From contig NZ_CAJPRT010000003.1 of assembly GCF_905373215.1 (NCBI RefSeq), forward strand, positions 62,001 to 126,000: a stretch of 64,000 bases of DNA, in the 5' to 3' direction. How positions within the stretch are numbered: the stretch's first letter is position 1; the number at the start of each line of letters is the position of its first letter. Below are positions 10,919-19,154 of the stretch, piece by piece. The DNA comes from an uncultured Campylobacter sp. (GTDB lineage: Bacteria > Campylobacterota > Campylobacteria > Campylobacterales > Campylobacteraceae). Below the pieces are notes generated by a model. It ran no database searches and was not told the origin of the DNA. It saw nothing but the letters and a program-made list of their open reading frames with translations. The position numbers and the translations under genes are program-made.

Positions 10919-11782
10919 TCATCCGATTTTCTTTAAAAACTCGGAAATTTGTAAAATTTCGCTAAATTCAATCGAAATTTTACGCTCTTTGATACTTATT
11001 TTACCAAATTGATCAAGCTTAGCCTTTAGCTTTAAAAGTTCAGGCTTGAAGTTTTGAAATTCCGAGCCAGACTTTTTCTCTTTCGGAACGGTTTTATCTT
11101 TGAGCTTTTTTACTAAAGTTTCGGTATCTCTTACGCTTAGGCGCTGTCCTAAAATGGTGTTTAGCGCTAAAATTTGATCCTCTTTTTCGAGCCCAACCAT
11201 TATCTTGGCGTGCCCTTGCGAAATTTTATCTGCGCTTATGGCATCTTGCACTTCGGAGCATAAATTTAAAAGCCTTAGCGTGTTGGTAATCTGCGTGCGG
11301 GACTTTTTGATGATGTCGGCGAGTTCCTCTTGCGTGATCCTGTATTCGCCGATGAGCTCTTTATAGGACTTAGCAAGCTCGATAGGATTTAGATCCTCGC
11401 GCTGGATATTTTCGATGAGGGCAAGCTCTCTTAAATTTTGAGATTTTATGTCCGCGACTACGGCTTTGATTTTACTTTCGCCCAAAAGCTTCGTCGCCCT
11501 TAGGCGTCGCTCGCCGGCGATAAGGACGTAAGAATCATCTTTTTGAATAACAATGATAGGCTGAATAAGCCCGTGACGGGCAATGCTCTCGCTTAGCTGC
11601 CTAAGTGCCTCTTCATCGAAGCTTTGACGCGGTTGATATGGATTTGGCTCGATTTTATCGACATCGATTTCGATAACTAAGCTATCGGCATTTCCGCTTT
11701 CTAGCTCCCTGTTATAAGAACTTTCTACGTCGTCTAAAATCGCACCGAGCCCACGCCCGAGCGCTCTTTTTACCTTGCCCAT
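10919..11782 (-). CDS. parB: Chromosome partitioning protein ParB
   Basis: DNA-binding CTPase clamp that loads at parS sites and drives origin segregation with ParA. The 287 residues show VDKIEPNPYQPRQ (box I), LIAGERRLRATKLLG (box II, CTP-binding), ALIENIQREDLNPIELA, a central helix-turn-helix region (TQEELADIIKKSRTQITNTLRLL) and a C-terminal dimerisation part. It overlaps parA by 13 bases. I saw no parS-like 16-mer in the flanking spacers but did not search the whole window systematically. Confidence 0.95.
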   Translation of the reverse strand: MGKVKRALGRGLGAILDDVESSYNRELESGNADSLVIEIDVDKIEPNPYQPRQSFDEEALRQLSESIARHGLIQPIIVIQKDDSYVLIAGERRLRATKLLGESKIKAVVADIKSQNLRELALIENIQREDLNPIELAKSYKELIGEYRITQEELADIIKKSRTQITNTLRLLNLCSEVQDAISADKISQGHAKIMVGLEKEDQILALNTILGQRLSVRDTETLVKKLKDKTVPKEKKSGSEFQNFKPELLKLKAKLDQFGKISIKERKISIEFSEILQISEFLKKIG

Positions 11783-12561
11783 TTTTGCTCCATTATGGAT
11801 TTAGCGAGATCTTGATAGGCGATGGAACCAGCAGATTTTATATCGTATAAAACCACCGGCTTGCCAAAGCTTGGGCTTTCGGCTAGCTTGATATTGCGCG
11901 GGATGATGACTAGATCATCACTCTTACCGATACGAAAGAGCTTATCGTCGAAATATTCGCGTAAATTCGCGACTGTTTCTTTGGCGAGGTTGTTTTGCAA
12001 GCTATACATCGTAGGCAAAAATCCGCGAATTTTTAAATTTTTATTAAGCGTTTGCTTGACAACTTTTACGGTATTTAGGATCAGCGCGACGCCTTCAAGT
12101 GCATAGAATTCGCACTGAATCGGGATGATGACGCTATCGCTTGCGACCAAGGCATTTACCGTAATGCTACCGAGCGTCGGCGGCGAATCGATGATAATGA
12201 AATCATATCTGTCCTTAACCTCGGAAATTTTATTTTTTAGCATCAGTTTGAAGTCTTTCTCTTCGCTTACTTCGCGCTCGATGCCTACAAGTCCGATGTT
12301 TGACGGCACCAGATCCATAAACTCAAGTTCGGTCTTTTGGATCACTTCGGACATGCTCTTACGCCCTGTTAAGACGTGATAAATGTTAAATTCAAAGTCA
12401 CTGCGGTTAAAGCCAAGTCCGGTCGTAGCGTTCGCCTGAGGGTCTACGTCAATCAGTAGGACCCGCTTTTTCTTTATCGCTAGCGACGCAGCGAGATTGA
12501 CCGCTGTGGTCGTCTTTCCGACGCCGCCTTTTTGATTGGCAATCGTAATTACTTCACTCAT
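11770..12561 (-). CDS. parA: Chromosome partitioning ATPase ParA (Soj)
   Basis: Cytoplasmic ATPase that binds DNA non-specifically and moves ParB-parS complexes. 263 residues with the deviant Walker A KGGVGKTTTAVNLA, the switch motif LLIDVDPQANAT, and IIIDSPPTLGSITVNAL. It overlaps birA by four bases and parB by 13; the order birA-parA-parB-atp is that of C. jejuni (recalled). Confidence 0.96.
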   Translation of the reverse strand: MSEVITIANQKGGVGKTTTAVNLAASLAIKKKRVLLIDVDPQANATTGLGFNRSDFEFNIYHVLTGRKSMSEVIQKTELEFMDLVPSNIGLVGIEREVSEEKDFKLMLKNKISEVKDRYDFIIIDSPPTLGSITVNALVASDSVIIPIQCEFYALEGVALILNTVKVVKQTLNKNLKIRGFLPTMYSLQNNLAKETVANLREYFDDKLFRIGKSDDLVIIPRNIKLAESPSFGKPVVLYDIKSAGSIAYQDLAKSIMEQKWAR

Positions 12562-13193
12562 CTTAAAGCATAAACCCTTTCTTTATTTATTATGATCGAT
12601 CCGTCTTCGCAAAGTTTAGCCTGCGCGAGTGAAATTTTTTCGCCGCCTAGATGAACGCTAAATTTTTGCGATTTTTGGAATTGTAACGAAAAATTTCTAA
12701 AAATTTGCTTCCACGAGATTTTATTTTCATATAGCGCAAAAAAGCCCTCTATAGCGTCTTTTGCGCTGATTTTTATATCTAAAATTCCCGCATATTCGGG
12801 CGCGCCGAGTAAGTTCATGCCGATGCCGCAGATGAGGGTATTTTTGATCTTATTCGTCATCGCCCCGCCGATTTTACGCTCGCCTAGATAAAAATCGTTA
12901 GGCCATTTAAGCCAAAGCTGCGAACCGAGCGATGCGAGAAATTCTTGCATAATCATCGCAAAATATATGCTTGCCGACTGCGGCGGCACATCTGCGGGCA
13001 GATCGCTCTGCGCGACACAGAACGAAAATGCGAGATTGCCGCTTACGCCCTCCCAATCATTGCCGCGCGAGCCGATACCGGCGCTTTGGCGATTTGCGGC
13101 GATCGCAAAAGGCGGCGTTATCCTGCCTTCGCGCACGGCGCCCACCAAAAACTCCTGCGTGGAGGGCATTTGCCCTACAAATTTTACTTGCAA
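12558..13193 (-). CDS. birA: Biotin--[acetyl-CoA-carboxylase] ligase BirA, short form
   Basis: Attaches biotin to the biotin carboxyl carrier protein. The 211-residue enzyme has the ligase core only: QSAGIGSRGNDWEG (biotinyl-AMP loop, diverged from the usual GRGRxGR), NLAFSF, LKWPNDFYLGERKIGGAM, and GIGMNLLG. It has no N-terminal helix-turn-helix, so it is a monofunctional ligase and not a repressor of biotin genes. Its stop overlaps the parA start. Confidence 0.9.
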   Translation of the reverse strand: MQVKFVGQMPSTQEFLVGAVREGRITPPFAIAANRQSAGIGSRGNDWEGVSGNLAFSFCVAQSDLPADVPPQSASIYFAMIMQEFLASLGSQLWLKWPNDFYLGERKIGGAMTNKIKNTLICGIGMNLLGAPEYAGILDIKISAKDAIEGFFALYENKISWKQIFRNFSLQFQKSQKFSVHLGGEKISLAQAKLCEDGSIIINKERVYALR

Positions 13194-13557
13194 AACCTGC
13201 TCCTTGCGTAAGACAAAGTGCTCGCCTTACAATATCGCAAGTGTTTAAATTCCACACTGCGATAAAATTTTAAGGCTTTATCGCGCAAAAATTCTGCGGC
13301 ACGATTATAGAATTTTAAACTGTGCGTGTTCGGTATAGCGCTGTAAAGTCCGCAACTGCGGCGGCGAAATTTCAAGCTCCTGTGAGCGTAAAATTTTAGA
13401 GCATAGAAGTGAGGTTTTAAAATTTTATAAAGCTTTGGTTTTGGAGCTTCATTTCGAAATTCCGCACGGCAAAATTTTACTTCACGACCGTACCTGGAGC
13501 AAAATTTCGCCGCGACCCCGAAAGCGTGGCACAAAACGCGATAATTTAAAATCTCGC
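13194..13557. other. Intergenic spacer, no supported gene
   Basis: 364 bases between birA and fmt. Open frames exist on both strands but are not protein-like and have no ribosome-binding site. The stretch has repeated A/T words (AAAATTTTA, GCAAAATTT, GAAATTTC) separated by GC-rich segments, the same texture as the other long spacers. Confidence 0.6.
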
Positions 13558-14478
13558 TTAGCATAGCAAATCGCCGATCTTTAGCCGCTTGCCGTTTAGA
13601 TACGCACTAGCGTCCACTGGCTTTTTGCCGGGCTCTTGCACCTTTATGATCTTAACCGCGCCCTCGCTGCAAGAAACGCAAAAGCCGGTCTTATCGGCGC
13701 GCAAAATTTCGCCCGCGCGCTGAAATTTACGCCCGCAAGATTCGCGCAAAAGCTCTAGTTCTAAAATTTTTAACCCGCTAGATAGATAGATCCCGGGCCA
13801 GGGCGTCAGCGCGCGAAATTTATTATAAATTTGCTCCGCGCTTTCCTCAAAGCCAAAAAGCCCGTCAGATTTGCTTATCTTTTTGCAGTGCGTAGCCTGC
13901 ACGCCCTCTTGCTTAAGCGGCGTCAAATTCGAAAAATTTCGCAGCACGCGCACTATCAGCTCGCCCGCTAGATCACCCAGCTCGTCAAACAGCTGCGCCG
14001 CCGTTTTATCCTCGCAAGGCGTATAGGCAAAATCAAGCATATCGCCCGTATCAAGCCCCGCATCCATCAGCATCGCCGTCACGCCCGTCTGCATTTCGCC
14101 GGCCAAGATTGCGCTTTGAATGGGGCTTGCGCCGCGGTATTTAGGCAGGATCGAAGCGTGCAGGTTTATGCAAGGCGCGATGTCAAGGACGCTTTGCGGC
14201 AAAATTTTACCGTATGCGGCAACCACGATAAAATCAGGCTTTAGCTCTTTTATCTGCGCTACAACCGCTTCGTCTTTTAAGCTCGCAGGCTGAAAGATCG
14301 GCACGGCAGGCAGATACTGCTGCGCGTAAACTTTAACCTCGCTAGGAGTTAAAATTTGTTTTCTGCCGACGGGCTTATCAGGCTGCGTAAAGACGGCTGC
14401 GATCTCAAATTTCGCCTCCGCAAGCGCGCGTAAAATTTTAGCCGCATACTCGGGCGTTCCCATAAAAACTATATTCAT
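13558..14478 (-). CDS. fmt: Methionyl-tRNA formyltransferase
   Basis: Formylates initiator Met-tRNA using 10-formyl-tetrahydrofolate. 306 residues: N-terminal VFMGTPEYAAKIL, the catalytic region INLHASILPKYRGASPIQ with the conserved Asn/His, MDAGLDTGDML with the catalytic Asp, and a C-terminal OB-fold. In C. jejuni a proB gene lies between obg and fmt; here an EF-hand protein occupies that place. Confidence 0.96.
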   Translation of the reverse strand: MNIVFMGTPEYAAKILRALAEAKFEIAAVFTQPDKPVGRKQILTPSEVKVYAQQYLPAVPIFQPASLKDEAVVAQIKELKPDFIVVAAYGKILPQSVLDIAPCINLHASILPKYRGASPIQSAILAGEMQTGVTAMLMDAGLDTGDMLDFAYTPCEDKTAAQLFDELGDLAGELIVRVLRNFSNLTPLKQEGVQATHCKKISKSDGLFGFEESAEQIYNKFRALTPWPGIYLSSGLKILELELLRESCGRKFQRAGEILRADKTGFCVSCSEGAVKIIKVQEPGKKPVDASAYLNGKRLKIGDLLC

Positions 14479-14592
14479 TCTTTTCCTTTAAATTTAGCCA
14501 CATCACGGCGCGAGCGATCATACGGGCGCAATCGTGCTCGCAATAAATTTTACGCAGACCATGAGGTAAACCCTGGTTCACGCTCGTGCGCC

Positions 14593-14934
14593 TTATTTGA
14601 CGGCGGATTGATTTTTATCCTCGGATCCGTCCGGCCAAGGCCAAAAAGCGCACGGATCTTCGGACCAATAAATCTTTGCAGACGGTTTCGCTCCCAGCTC
14701 GTCAAGGCTAATCTTGCCGTCACGATTAGCATCGAGCCTCTTAAATTCCGAGCCTGAGCGCAGATTTAGCTCTACTCTCAGCCCAGGCGGCACCTCGCTC
14801 GCCATCCACTCCTGCAAGCTCAGTGCGCCGTCGTGATCCTTGTCGTTAAAGTCCATAAAATTCGGCACCGGATCGGCGGGATCGCAACCGTATGCGCCAA
14901 AGCATAAAAATACTAGAATAAAAATTTTATTCAT
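14593..14934 (-). CDS. Small secreted EF-hand protein
   Basis: A 113-residue exported protein of unknown function. The N-terminus is a signal peptide, possibly a lipoprotein signal (IFILVFLCFGAYGCDPADP, with Cys17 after AYG). Two EF-hand calcium loops are visible: DKDHDGALSLQEW and DANRDGKISLDEL, each with Asp/Asn at positions 1, 3 and 5 and Glu at 12. A tryptophan-rich tail follows (EDPCAFWPWPDGSED). Two paired EF-hands suggest calcium binding in the periplasm. The unit stands alone between fmt and obg, on the same strand. Confidence 0.75.
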   Translation of the reverse strand: MNKIFILVFLCFGAYGCDPADPVPNFMDFNDKDHDGALSLQEWMASEVPPGLRVELNLRSGSEFKRLDANRDGKISLDELGAKPSAKIYWSEDPCAFWPWPDGSEDKNQSAVK

Positions 14935-15061
14935 TTCGCCTTCTTAAATTTTATCTTTTTGCGGCGTTTGCGAGCGATAAACATAAAATTTACCCGCATA
15001 TTCGGACGCGCTTAAGACCTACGTTCGCAAAAGCCCTCTGCGGCGCGGCTTTTGGCGCGAT

Positions 15062-16117
15062 CTACAGCTCCTTTTTAAGCAGCTCAAGCAGATTAAATTT
15101 TAGCTCGTTTATATTTTGTCCCGTCGCCGAGGAGATCGGCATCACGAAAAACGGCTTAGCGGCGTCAAACTCATAAATATCTTGTTTAAATTTCATCTCG
15201 CCAGCCGTGCCCGCAAGTCCCAAATGCGACAAAAAAGCGTCAAATTTTTCCTGCAAATTTTCGGCCGCGTCCGCGCGAGTTAGAGCGATCGCGTAATCTC
15301 TTTTTGCTAGCTCTCCTGAAAATTTCGCCGTCTCGGCCCTCAGCGCGTCAAACTGCTCCTCAAGGCTGCGGTAGTTCGCAAGATCGAGCATAAAAAGTAA
15401 AATTTTAGTGCGCTCGACGTGTTTTAAAAACTGCACGCCAAGCCCGCGCCCTTCGCTTGCGCCCTCGATAATGCCCGGAATATCGGCCATGACAAAGCCG
15501 CTGTATTCGTCCACCTCGACGAGGCCGAGCTTTGGCGTAAGCGTGGTAAACTCGTAGTTTGCGATCTGAGGTTTGGCGTTTGAGACGGTCGAGATTAGCG
15601 TGCTTTTACCGACGTTTGGAAAGCCTACGAGTCCAACGTCTGCGATGAGTTTTAGCTCCAGTCTCACCTCGCGCGTCTTGCCCTCTAGGCCTTTTTGCGC
15701 GTATTCGGGAGCTTGATTGATCGAGCTTTTAAAGTGCACGTTGCCAAGCCCGCCTTTGCCGCCTTGCAAAAACAGCTTCGTTTCGCCGTCGTTTAGCATA
15801 TCAAGCACCAGCTCGCCGCTATCCTCGTCGTAAATGCTGGTGCCGGGAGGGACGATGAGATAGAGATCCTCGCCGCTTTTACCGGTCTTTTTGCGACCCT
15901 CGCCGGGCGCGCCGTTTTGCGCCTTAAACTCCCGCTTGCCCTTATAGGATGAGAGGGTATGGGAGTTTTTATCGACTTTGAAATACACGTCGCCGCCGTC
16001 GCCGCCGTCGCCGCCGTCGGGACCGCCCGAGATGACGAATTTTTCGCGGCGGAAGCTAACGCAACCTGCGCCGCCGCCCCCTGATTTAACGCTAAGCTTT
16101 ACGCTGTCTATGAACAT
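15062..16117 (-). CDS. obg: GTPase Obg (CgtA)
   Basis: Ribosome-associated GTPase involved in 50S assembly and stringent control. 351 residues: glycine-rich Obg fold ([19 protein letters not shown], then [16 protein letters not shown]), then the G domain with GFPNVGKST (G1) and DIPGIIEGA (G3). The long C-terminal OCT tail is absent or very short. The ATG at 16117 ([13 protein letters not shown]) is chosen because AAGGA lies five bases upstream; a frame extension of 12 codons lacks this. Confidence 0.95.
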   Translation of the reverse strand: MFIDSVKLSVKSGGGGAGCVSFRREKFVISGGPDGGDGGDGGDVYFKVDKNSHTLSSYKGKREFKAQNGAPGEGRKKTGKSGEDLYLIVPPGTSIYDEDSGELVLDMLNDGETKLFLQGGKGGLGNVHFKSSINQAPEYAQKGLEGKTREVRLELKLIADVGLVGFPNVGKSTLISTVSNAKPQIANYEFTTLTPKLGLVEVDEYSGFVMADIPGIIEGASEGRGLGVQFLKHVERTKILLFMLDLANYRSLEEQFDALRAETAKFSGELAKRDYAIALTRADAAENLQEKFDAFLSHLGLAGTAGEMKFKQDIYEFDAAKPFFVMPISSATGQNINELKFNLLELLKKEL

Positions 16118-16142
16118 AGCTATCCTTAAATTTAAAACGGCA

Positions 16143-16148
16143 ATTATA
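16143..16148 (-). promoter_or_regulatory. Probable -10 box for obg
   Basis: Minus strand reads GGCTATAATTGCC 25 bases before the obg ATG, a perfect TATAAT. It lies downstream of the rpmA terminator hairpin, so obg probably has its own transcript start. Confidence 0.6.
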
Positions 16149-16189
16149 GCCAAATGAGTTGAAGATAATTTTTAAACGGATGAAATTTT

Positions 16190-16209
16190 AAAAGAGGGGC
16201 TTGCGCCCC
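16190..16209 (-). terminator. Rho-independent terminator after rpmA
   Basis: Minus strand: stem GGGGC, loop GCAA, stem GCCCC, then TCTTTT. A short but GC-only stem with a GNRA-type loop, 18 bases after the rpmA stop. It separates the ribosomal pair rplU-rpmA from obg. Confidence 0.6.
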
Positions 16210-16227
16210 CGAAGATTTTAGCGGCAA

Positions 16228-16485
16228 TTACGCAGCGGGATAAACCGATACTTTTTTGCGATTTTTGTCTTTTCGCTCAAATTTTACGACGCCGTCGATC
16301 AGCGCGAAAATCGTGTGATCGCTACCCATGCCCACGTTGCTGCCTGGGTGCGTCGCAGTGCCGCGCTGGCGGATGATGATGTTACCTGCGCGAACGAACT
16401 CGCCGCCGAATTTTTTGACGCCTAAGCGGCGTCCGATACTATCTCTATTATTTTGGGTTGAGCCCTGACCTTTTTTGTGTGCCAT
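16228..16485 (-). CDS. rpmA: 50S ribosomal protein L27
   Basis: 85 residues starting [19 protein letters not shown], with [20 protein letters not shown] and [16 protein letters not shown], the L27 signature near the peptidyl transferase centre. Begins directly with the mature MAHKK N-terminus, not the Firmicute form that needs processing. Follows rplU with ten bases between. Confidence 0.98.
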   Translation of the reverse strand: MAHKKGQGSTQNNRDSIGRRLGVKKFGGEFVRAGNIIIRQRGTATHPGSNVGMGSDHTIFALIDGVVKFERKDKNRKKVSVYPAA

Positions 16486-16495
16486 TTCCTATCCT

Positions 16496-16804
16496 TTATG
16501 CGTTAATCGAAACGACTTTGACGCGGGTGTATTGGCGTCTGAAGCCGCGTTTTACTTTTGAATCTTTGCGTCTGCGTTTTTTGAAGATAACGACTTTTTT
16601 ATCCTTGCCTTCGCAAACGACCTCCAAAACCACCTTGGCACCCTTTACGAACGGTGCTCCTACCTTTAACTCGCCGTCGTTTAGCGCTAAAACTTCGCTA
16701 AGCTCGAGCTTTGCTTTCGGCTCAGCATTAAAATGGTCCAAATTTAGGTAGTTACCCTCTTCGACCTTATACTGCTTGCCGCCGTGTTTGATGATAGCAT
16801 ACAT
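16496..16804 (-). CDS. rplU: 50S ribosomal protein L21
   Basis: 102 residues starting [17 protein letters not shown], typical of L21, and ending with the basic segment [18 protein letters not shown]. The ATG at 16804 has AAAGGA upstream; the frame is open further but without a start signal and with unlikely sequence. Confidence 0.97.
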   Translation of the reverse strand: MYAIIKHGGKQYKVEEGNYLNLDHFNAEPKAKLELSEVLALNDGELKVGAPFVKGAKVVLEVVCEGKDKKVVIFKKRRRKDSKVKRGFRRQYTRVKVVSINA

Positions 16805-17023
16805 CAAAAATCCTTTAAAATTTGGTAGCCAAAAAGGCATTTGCCGTGCAAAATTTAAAAGCCCGTTTGGTATGAAACTTTGAATATTATCCGAAATTTT
16901 ATAAATTCCTACTGAAACGCCTCGCAAAATTCCTGCGAAATTTCAAATTTCAAGGGCTCGGATTTATTTTAAACTAAAGATAAATGTGCTACTATCGCAA
17001 CGAAATTTTTGAAGGAGAATTTT

Positions 17024-17452
17024 ATGAGAAATTTAATAGCTGCGCTCATAGCAGCGGTATTTTTTATCGGTTGTTCCAACTGGAATATATCCAACGAACC
17101 AAGCGGAGTACGCAATCAAACAAAATCCCAAAGCAGTAAAACAAATATCGGCGGCGTAAATGATAAAGTCCAAGAGGTTTCCACCGCAGGCACCACTGAT
17201 ATGGTCGAAACGACCTTGCCCGATAGCACAGGCATGACTAATGCGCCGAAAGATCGTAGCGATGCATTTCATATCAACCAAGTAATTTCTGCGTGGAATA
17301 AACAGCCAGACTCCATCAAAACAACCGAAGACAATGGCAATATCTACACCTGGAAAAACTATAAGCCAGGATGCGACGTATCACTTACCAGCGACTCGGA
17401 AGGCTACGTATCAAAATCCGCTATCAAATCAGCACTGTCTCAGTGCCTATAA
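17024..17452 (+). CDS. Small lipoprotein, function unknown
   Basis: 142 residues. The N-terminus MRNLIAALIAAVFFIGCSN is a lipoprotein signal with Cys17 after FFIG. The rest is hydrophilic and rich in Ser, Thr, Asn and Asp, with TWKNYKPGCDVSLTSDSEGYV near the end; no known domain recognised. The ATG at 17024 follows AAGGAG by six bases; a TTG five codons earlier sits ahead of that site and is rejected. Gene direction is opposite to the ribosomal genes. A perfect 12-bp hairpin follows the stop. Confidence 0.75.
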   Translation: MRNLIAALIAAVFFIGCSNWNISNEPSGVRNQTKSQSSKTNIGGVNDKVQEVSTAGTTDMVETTLPDSTGMTNAPKDRSDAFHINQVISAWNKQPDSIKTTEDNGNIYTWKNYKPGCDVSLTSDSEGYVSKSAIKSALSQCL

Positions 17453-17468
17453 CCAATTTATCCGCGAC

Positions 17469-17500
17469 GCCGAAATTTTAAAATTTCGTAAAATTTCGGC
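17469..17500 (+). terminator. AATT-rich hairpin after the lipoprotein gene
   Basis: Arms GCCGAAATTTTA and TAAAATTTCGGC pair perfectly around the 8-base loop AAATTTCG, 16 bases after the stop codon. It lacks a clear T-run on the plus side, so termination would be inefficient. It is built of the same AAATTT words as the spacers. Confidence 0.5.
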
Positions 17501-17576
17501 TTACGAGCGGGTATGCTTCGCCAAATCTAATCTTAAAATCCTACGGTTCGCTCTTAAAAATTTACTATTCGTATTG

Positions 17577-17582
17577 TATAAT
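17577..17582 (+). promoter_or_regulatory. Probable -10 box for the DUF411 gene
   Basis: TATAAT in the context TTGTATAATCGAGG, 28 bases before the ATG at 17611; upstream A/T-rich sequence is typical of Campylobacter promoters. Confidence 0.6.
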
Positions 17583-17610
17583 CGAGGACTTTTAATCACT
17601 GGAGTAAAAT

Positions 17611-18072
17611 ATGAAGAAAATTTTATTTGTAGGTGCGCTTTTAGCGGCATTAGGTAGCTATGCGGCGGCGGGTGAACACATCAAGGTCTATCACGGCGAG
17701 AGCTGCGGCTGTTGTCACAACTGGGCAAAATACATGGAGCAAAACGGATTTGAAGTCGAGATGATTTCGCTGGCTGACGAGCCGCTTATCCAGAAGAAGA
17801 ATGAGCTCAAACTTCCGCTGGAGCTCGCTAGCTGCCACACCGCGATCATAGACGGGTATGTAGTCGAAGGACATATGCCAGCAGGCGAAGTCCGCACGCT
17901 ACTAAAAAATAAGCCTAAAGACGTCATCGGCATAGCAGTGCCTGGCATGCCGCTAGAAGCGCCAGGTATGGAGCAAGGCTCACAGCCCGAGGTCTATGAT
18001 GTGGTAGCGTTTAAAAAGGATGGCTCGTATCAAAGCATCGCCACTTACAAAGGCAAAGAAAAAATCAAATAA
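17611..18072 (+). CDS. DUF411 family periplasmic metal-site protein
   Basis: 153 residues with a signal peptide (KKILFVGALLAALGSYAAA) and a DUF411 domain: HGESCGCCHNWAKYMEQNGF with a CxCC motif, ELASCHTAIIDGYVVEGHMPAGE, and GIAVPGMPLEAPGME. DUF411 proteins occur with copper resistance genes, and the Cys, His and Met residues suggest binding of a soft metal such as copper; this is by family association only. No copper ATPase or multicopper oxidase lies in the window. Stands as a single gene with its own -10 box. Confidence 0.88.
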   Translation: MKKILFVGALLAALGSYAAAGEHIKVYHGESCGCCHNWAKYMEQNGFEVEMISLADEPLIQKKNELKLPLELASCHTAIIDGYVVEGHMPAGEVRTLLKNKPKDVIGIAVPGMPLEAPGMEQGSQPEVYDVVAFKKDGSYQSIATYKGKEKIK

Positions 18073-18236
18073 TCCGCCGCTTTAAAGCGGCAACTTACTT
18101 ATTGGTTCGATAAAATTTTGCCTATTTATGGCTTGGCACAATTTACTTTAGCCGGCGAATGCTGCCACGATCTGCAAAAATGACGCGTAAATTAATTTCA
18201 GACGCTAGCTATGATAAAGGGGATTAAAAATTTAAG

Positions 18237-18310
18237 TGGATGGGCTAATAGGGGTCGAACCTATATTCACAAATCCAGAGTTTGTTGTCCTGCCATTAGA
18301 CGATAGCCCA
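18237..18310 (-). tRNA. tRNA-Gln (anticodon CTG)
   Basis: On the minus strand the cloverleaf folds completely: acceptor TGGGCTA/TAGCCCA with the U1-A72 pair characteristic of tRNA-Gln, D-arm with TAATGGCAGGA, anticodon stem ACAAA/TTTGT around loop CTCTGGA (anticodon CTG), T-arm with GGTTCGAACCC, and a genome-encoded CCA. The base at discriminator position 73 would be U, not the usual G. A TAAAAT at 18324-18329 (minus strand), 13 bases before the 5' end, is a likely -10 box. The CTG anticodon decodes CAG, consistent with a higher-GC relative; a TTG-anticodon gene should exist elsewhere. Confidence 0.88.
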
Positions 18311-18312
18311 TT

Positions 18313-19154
18313 GCGGAAGCGGTATTTTATAGAATTTTGCTTTAAAAAAGCATAAGAGCGGGCGGAATTTTAAAATTTCGTAAAATTTTATATTAAATTT
18401 AAAGCCCTACTGCGCCGAAACGATAAAATTAAAACGCAAAAGCTAACGCTGCTTTCATAGGCTTCGATAAAAGAATATGGCTATCATCGCGGAGCTAAAT
18501 TTTAAAATTTGGCTAGTTTATCCTATATTTACGCCTTTGCGAGCTATTTGTCGCAGGATGAAATTTTATCATATAAGCCTGCCTTCAAAACATATATGTT
18601 TAGTGCTCGCCGCAAGCGTAGCATATAATTTATCACGATTAAATGGGGGGGTATAAACTAAAATTAAACCAAAATTTGAGCGCGAAGCTTGCATAAAATT
18701 TATTGCAAAAAGCCTTTTATAGGCTCAAAAGACATTATGAAATTGCGTAAAATTTGGCTACGGCAAGATTTTCCAGTACATTGTGTTAATACAAACCGAA
18801 AATGAATACAACACAATTGCTCGAGGTAGCAAAATTTTCCCATACGCTGTTAATACCGAACATTGACGAATCAGATCAAGCACGACGAACAGAGTGAAAT
18901 CTCTCATGCATCGTTAATACGGCACGGGCTATTTGCTAGACCAGAGTAGAAATTGCGAAATTTAACTCCGCGTATCGTTTGAACACTTAGAAAGCGCCTT
19001 GCCCTCCAGCTAAATAGCGCGGACATTTATATCGCGTGCTGTTTAAAACGCAAAATTAATTGGAATTTCAAATTTTAAATTTCGGGCACGGGTTCGCTTA
19101 TAAGTATTTGCAAAAATAGTGCATCGAAGCTAGAAAAATTTCGCTCCGTCGCGC
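18313..19154. other. Long gene-free spacer with AATT words
   Basis: About 840 bases with no credible open frame on either strand. It contains many AAATTTT/AAAATTT words, a run of seven G near 18645, and three copies of the 8-mer GTTAATAC spaced exactly 64 bases apart. I recognise no decayed gene. It may hold a small RNA, but nothing in the sequence proves it. Confidence 0.6.
18785..18920. repeat. Three copies of GTTAATAC at exact 64-bp spacing
   Basis: GTTAATAC occurs at 18785, 18849 and 18913. Upstream of copies 2 and 3 the sequences are loosely alike (about 9 of 20 positions), while the segments between are not alike. Regular spacing suggests a decayed tandem array or spaced binding sites; the match is too short for a CRISPR repeat. 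Confidence 0.4.

Noticed and set aside
13184..13564. Arg/Phe-rich open frame between birA and fmt
   Set aside because: Composition mirrors translation of AAATTT spacer words (KF, FYR, KFC), no start signal, overlaps the ends of both flanking genes.
16804..16927. Upstream extension of rplU
   Set aside because: The frame stays open, but L21 starts at MYAIIKHGG and AAAGGA lies directly before that ATG.
18785..18920. CRISPR array in the spacer near 18.8 kb
   Set aside because: Only eight bases are identical between copies; a CRISPR repeat should be about 24-37 bases and nearly identical, and no cas gene is in the window.
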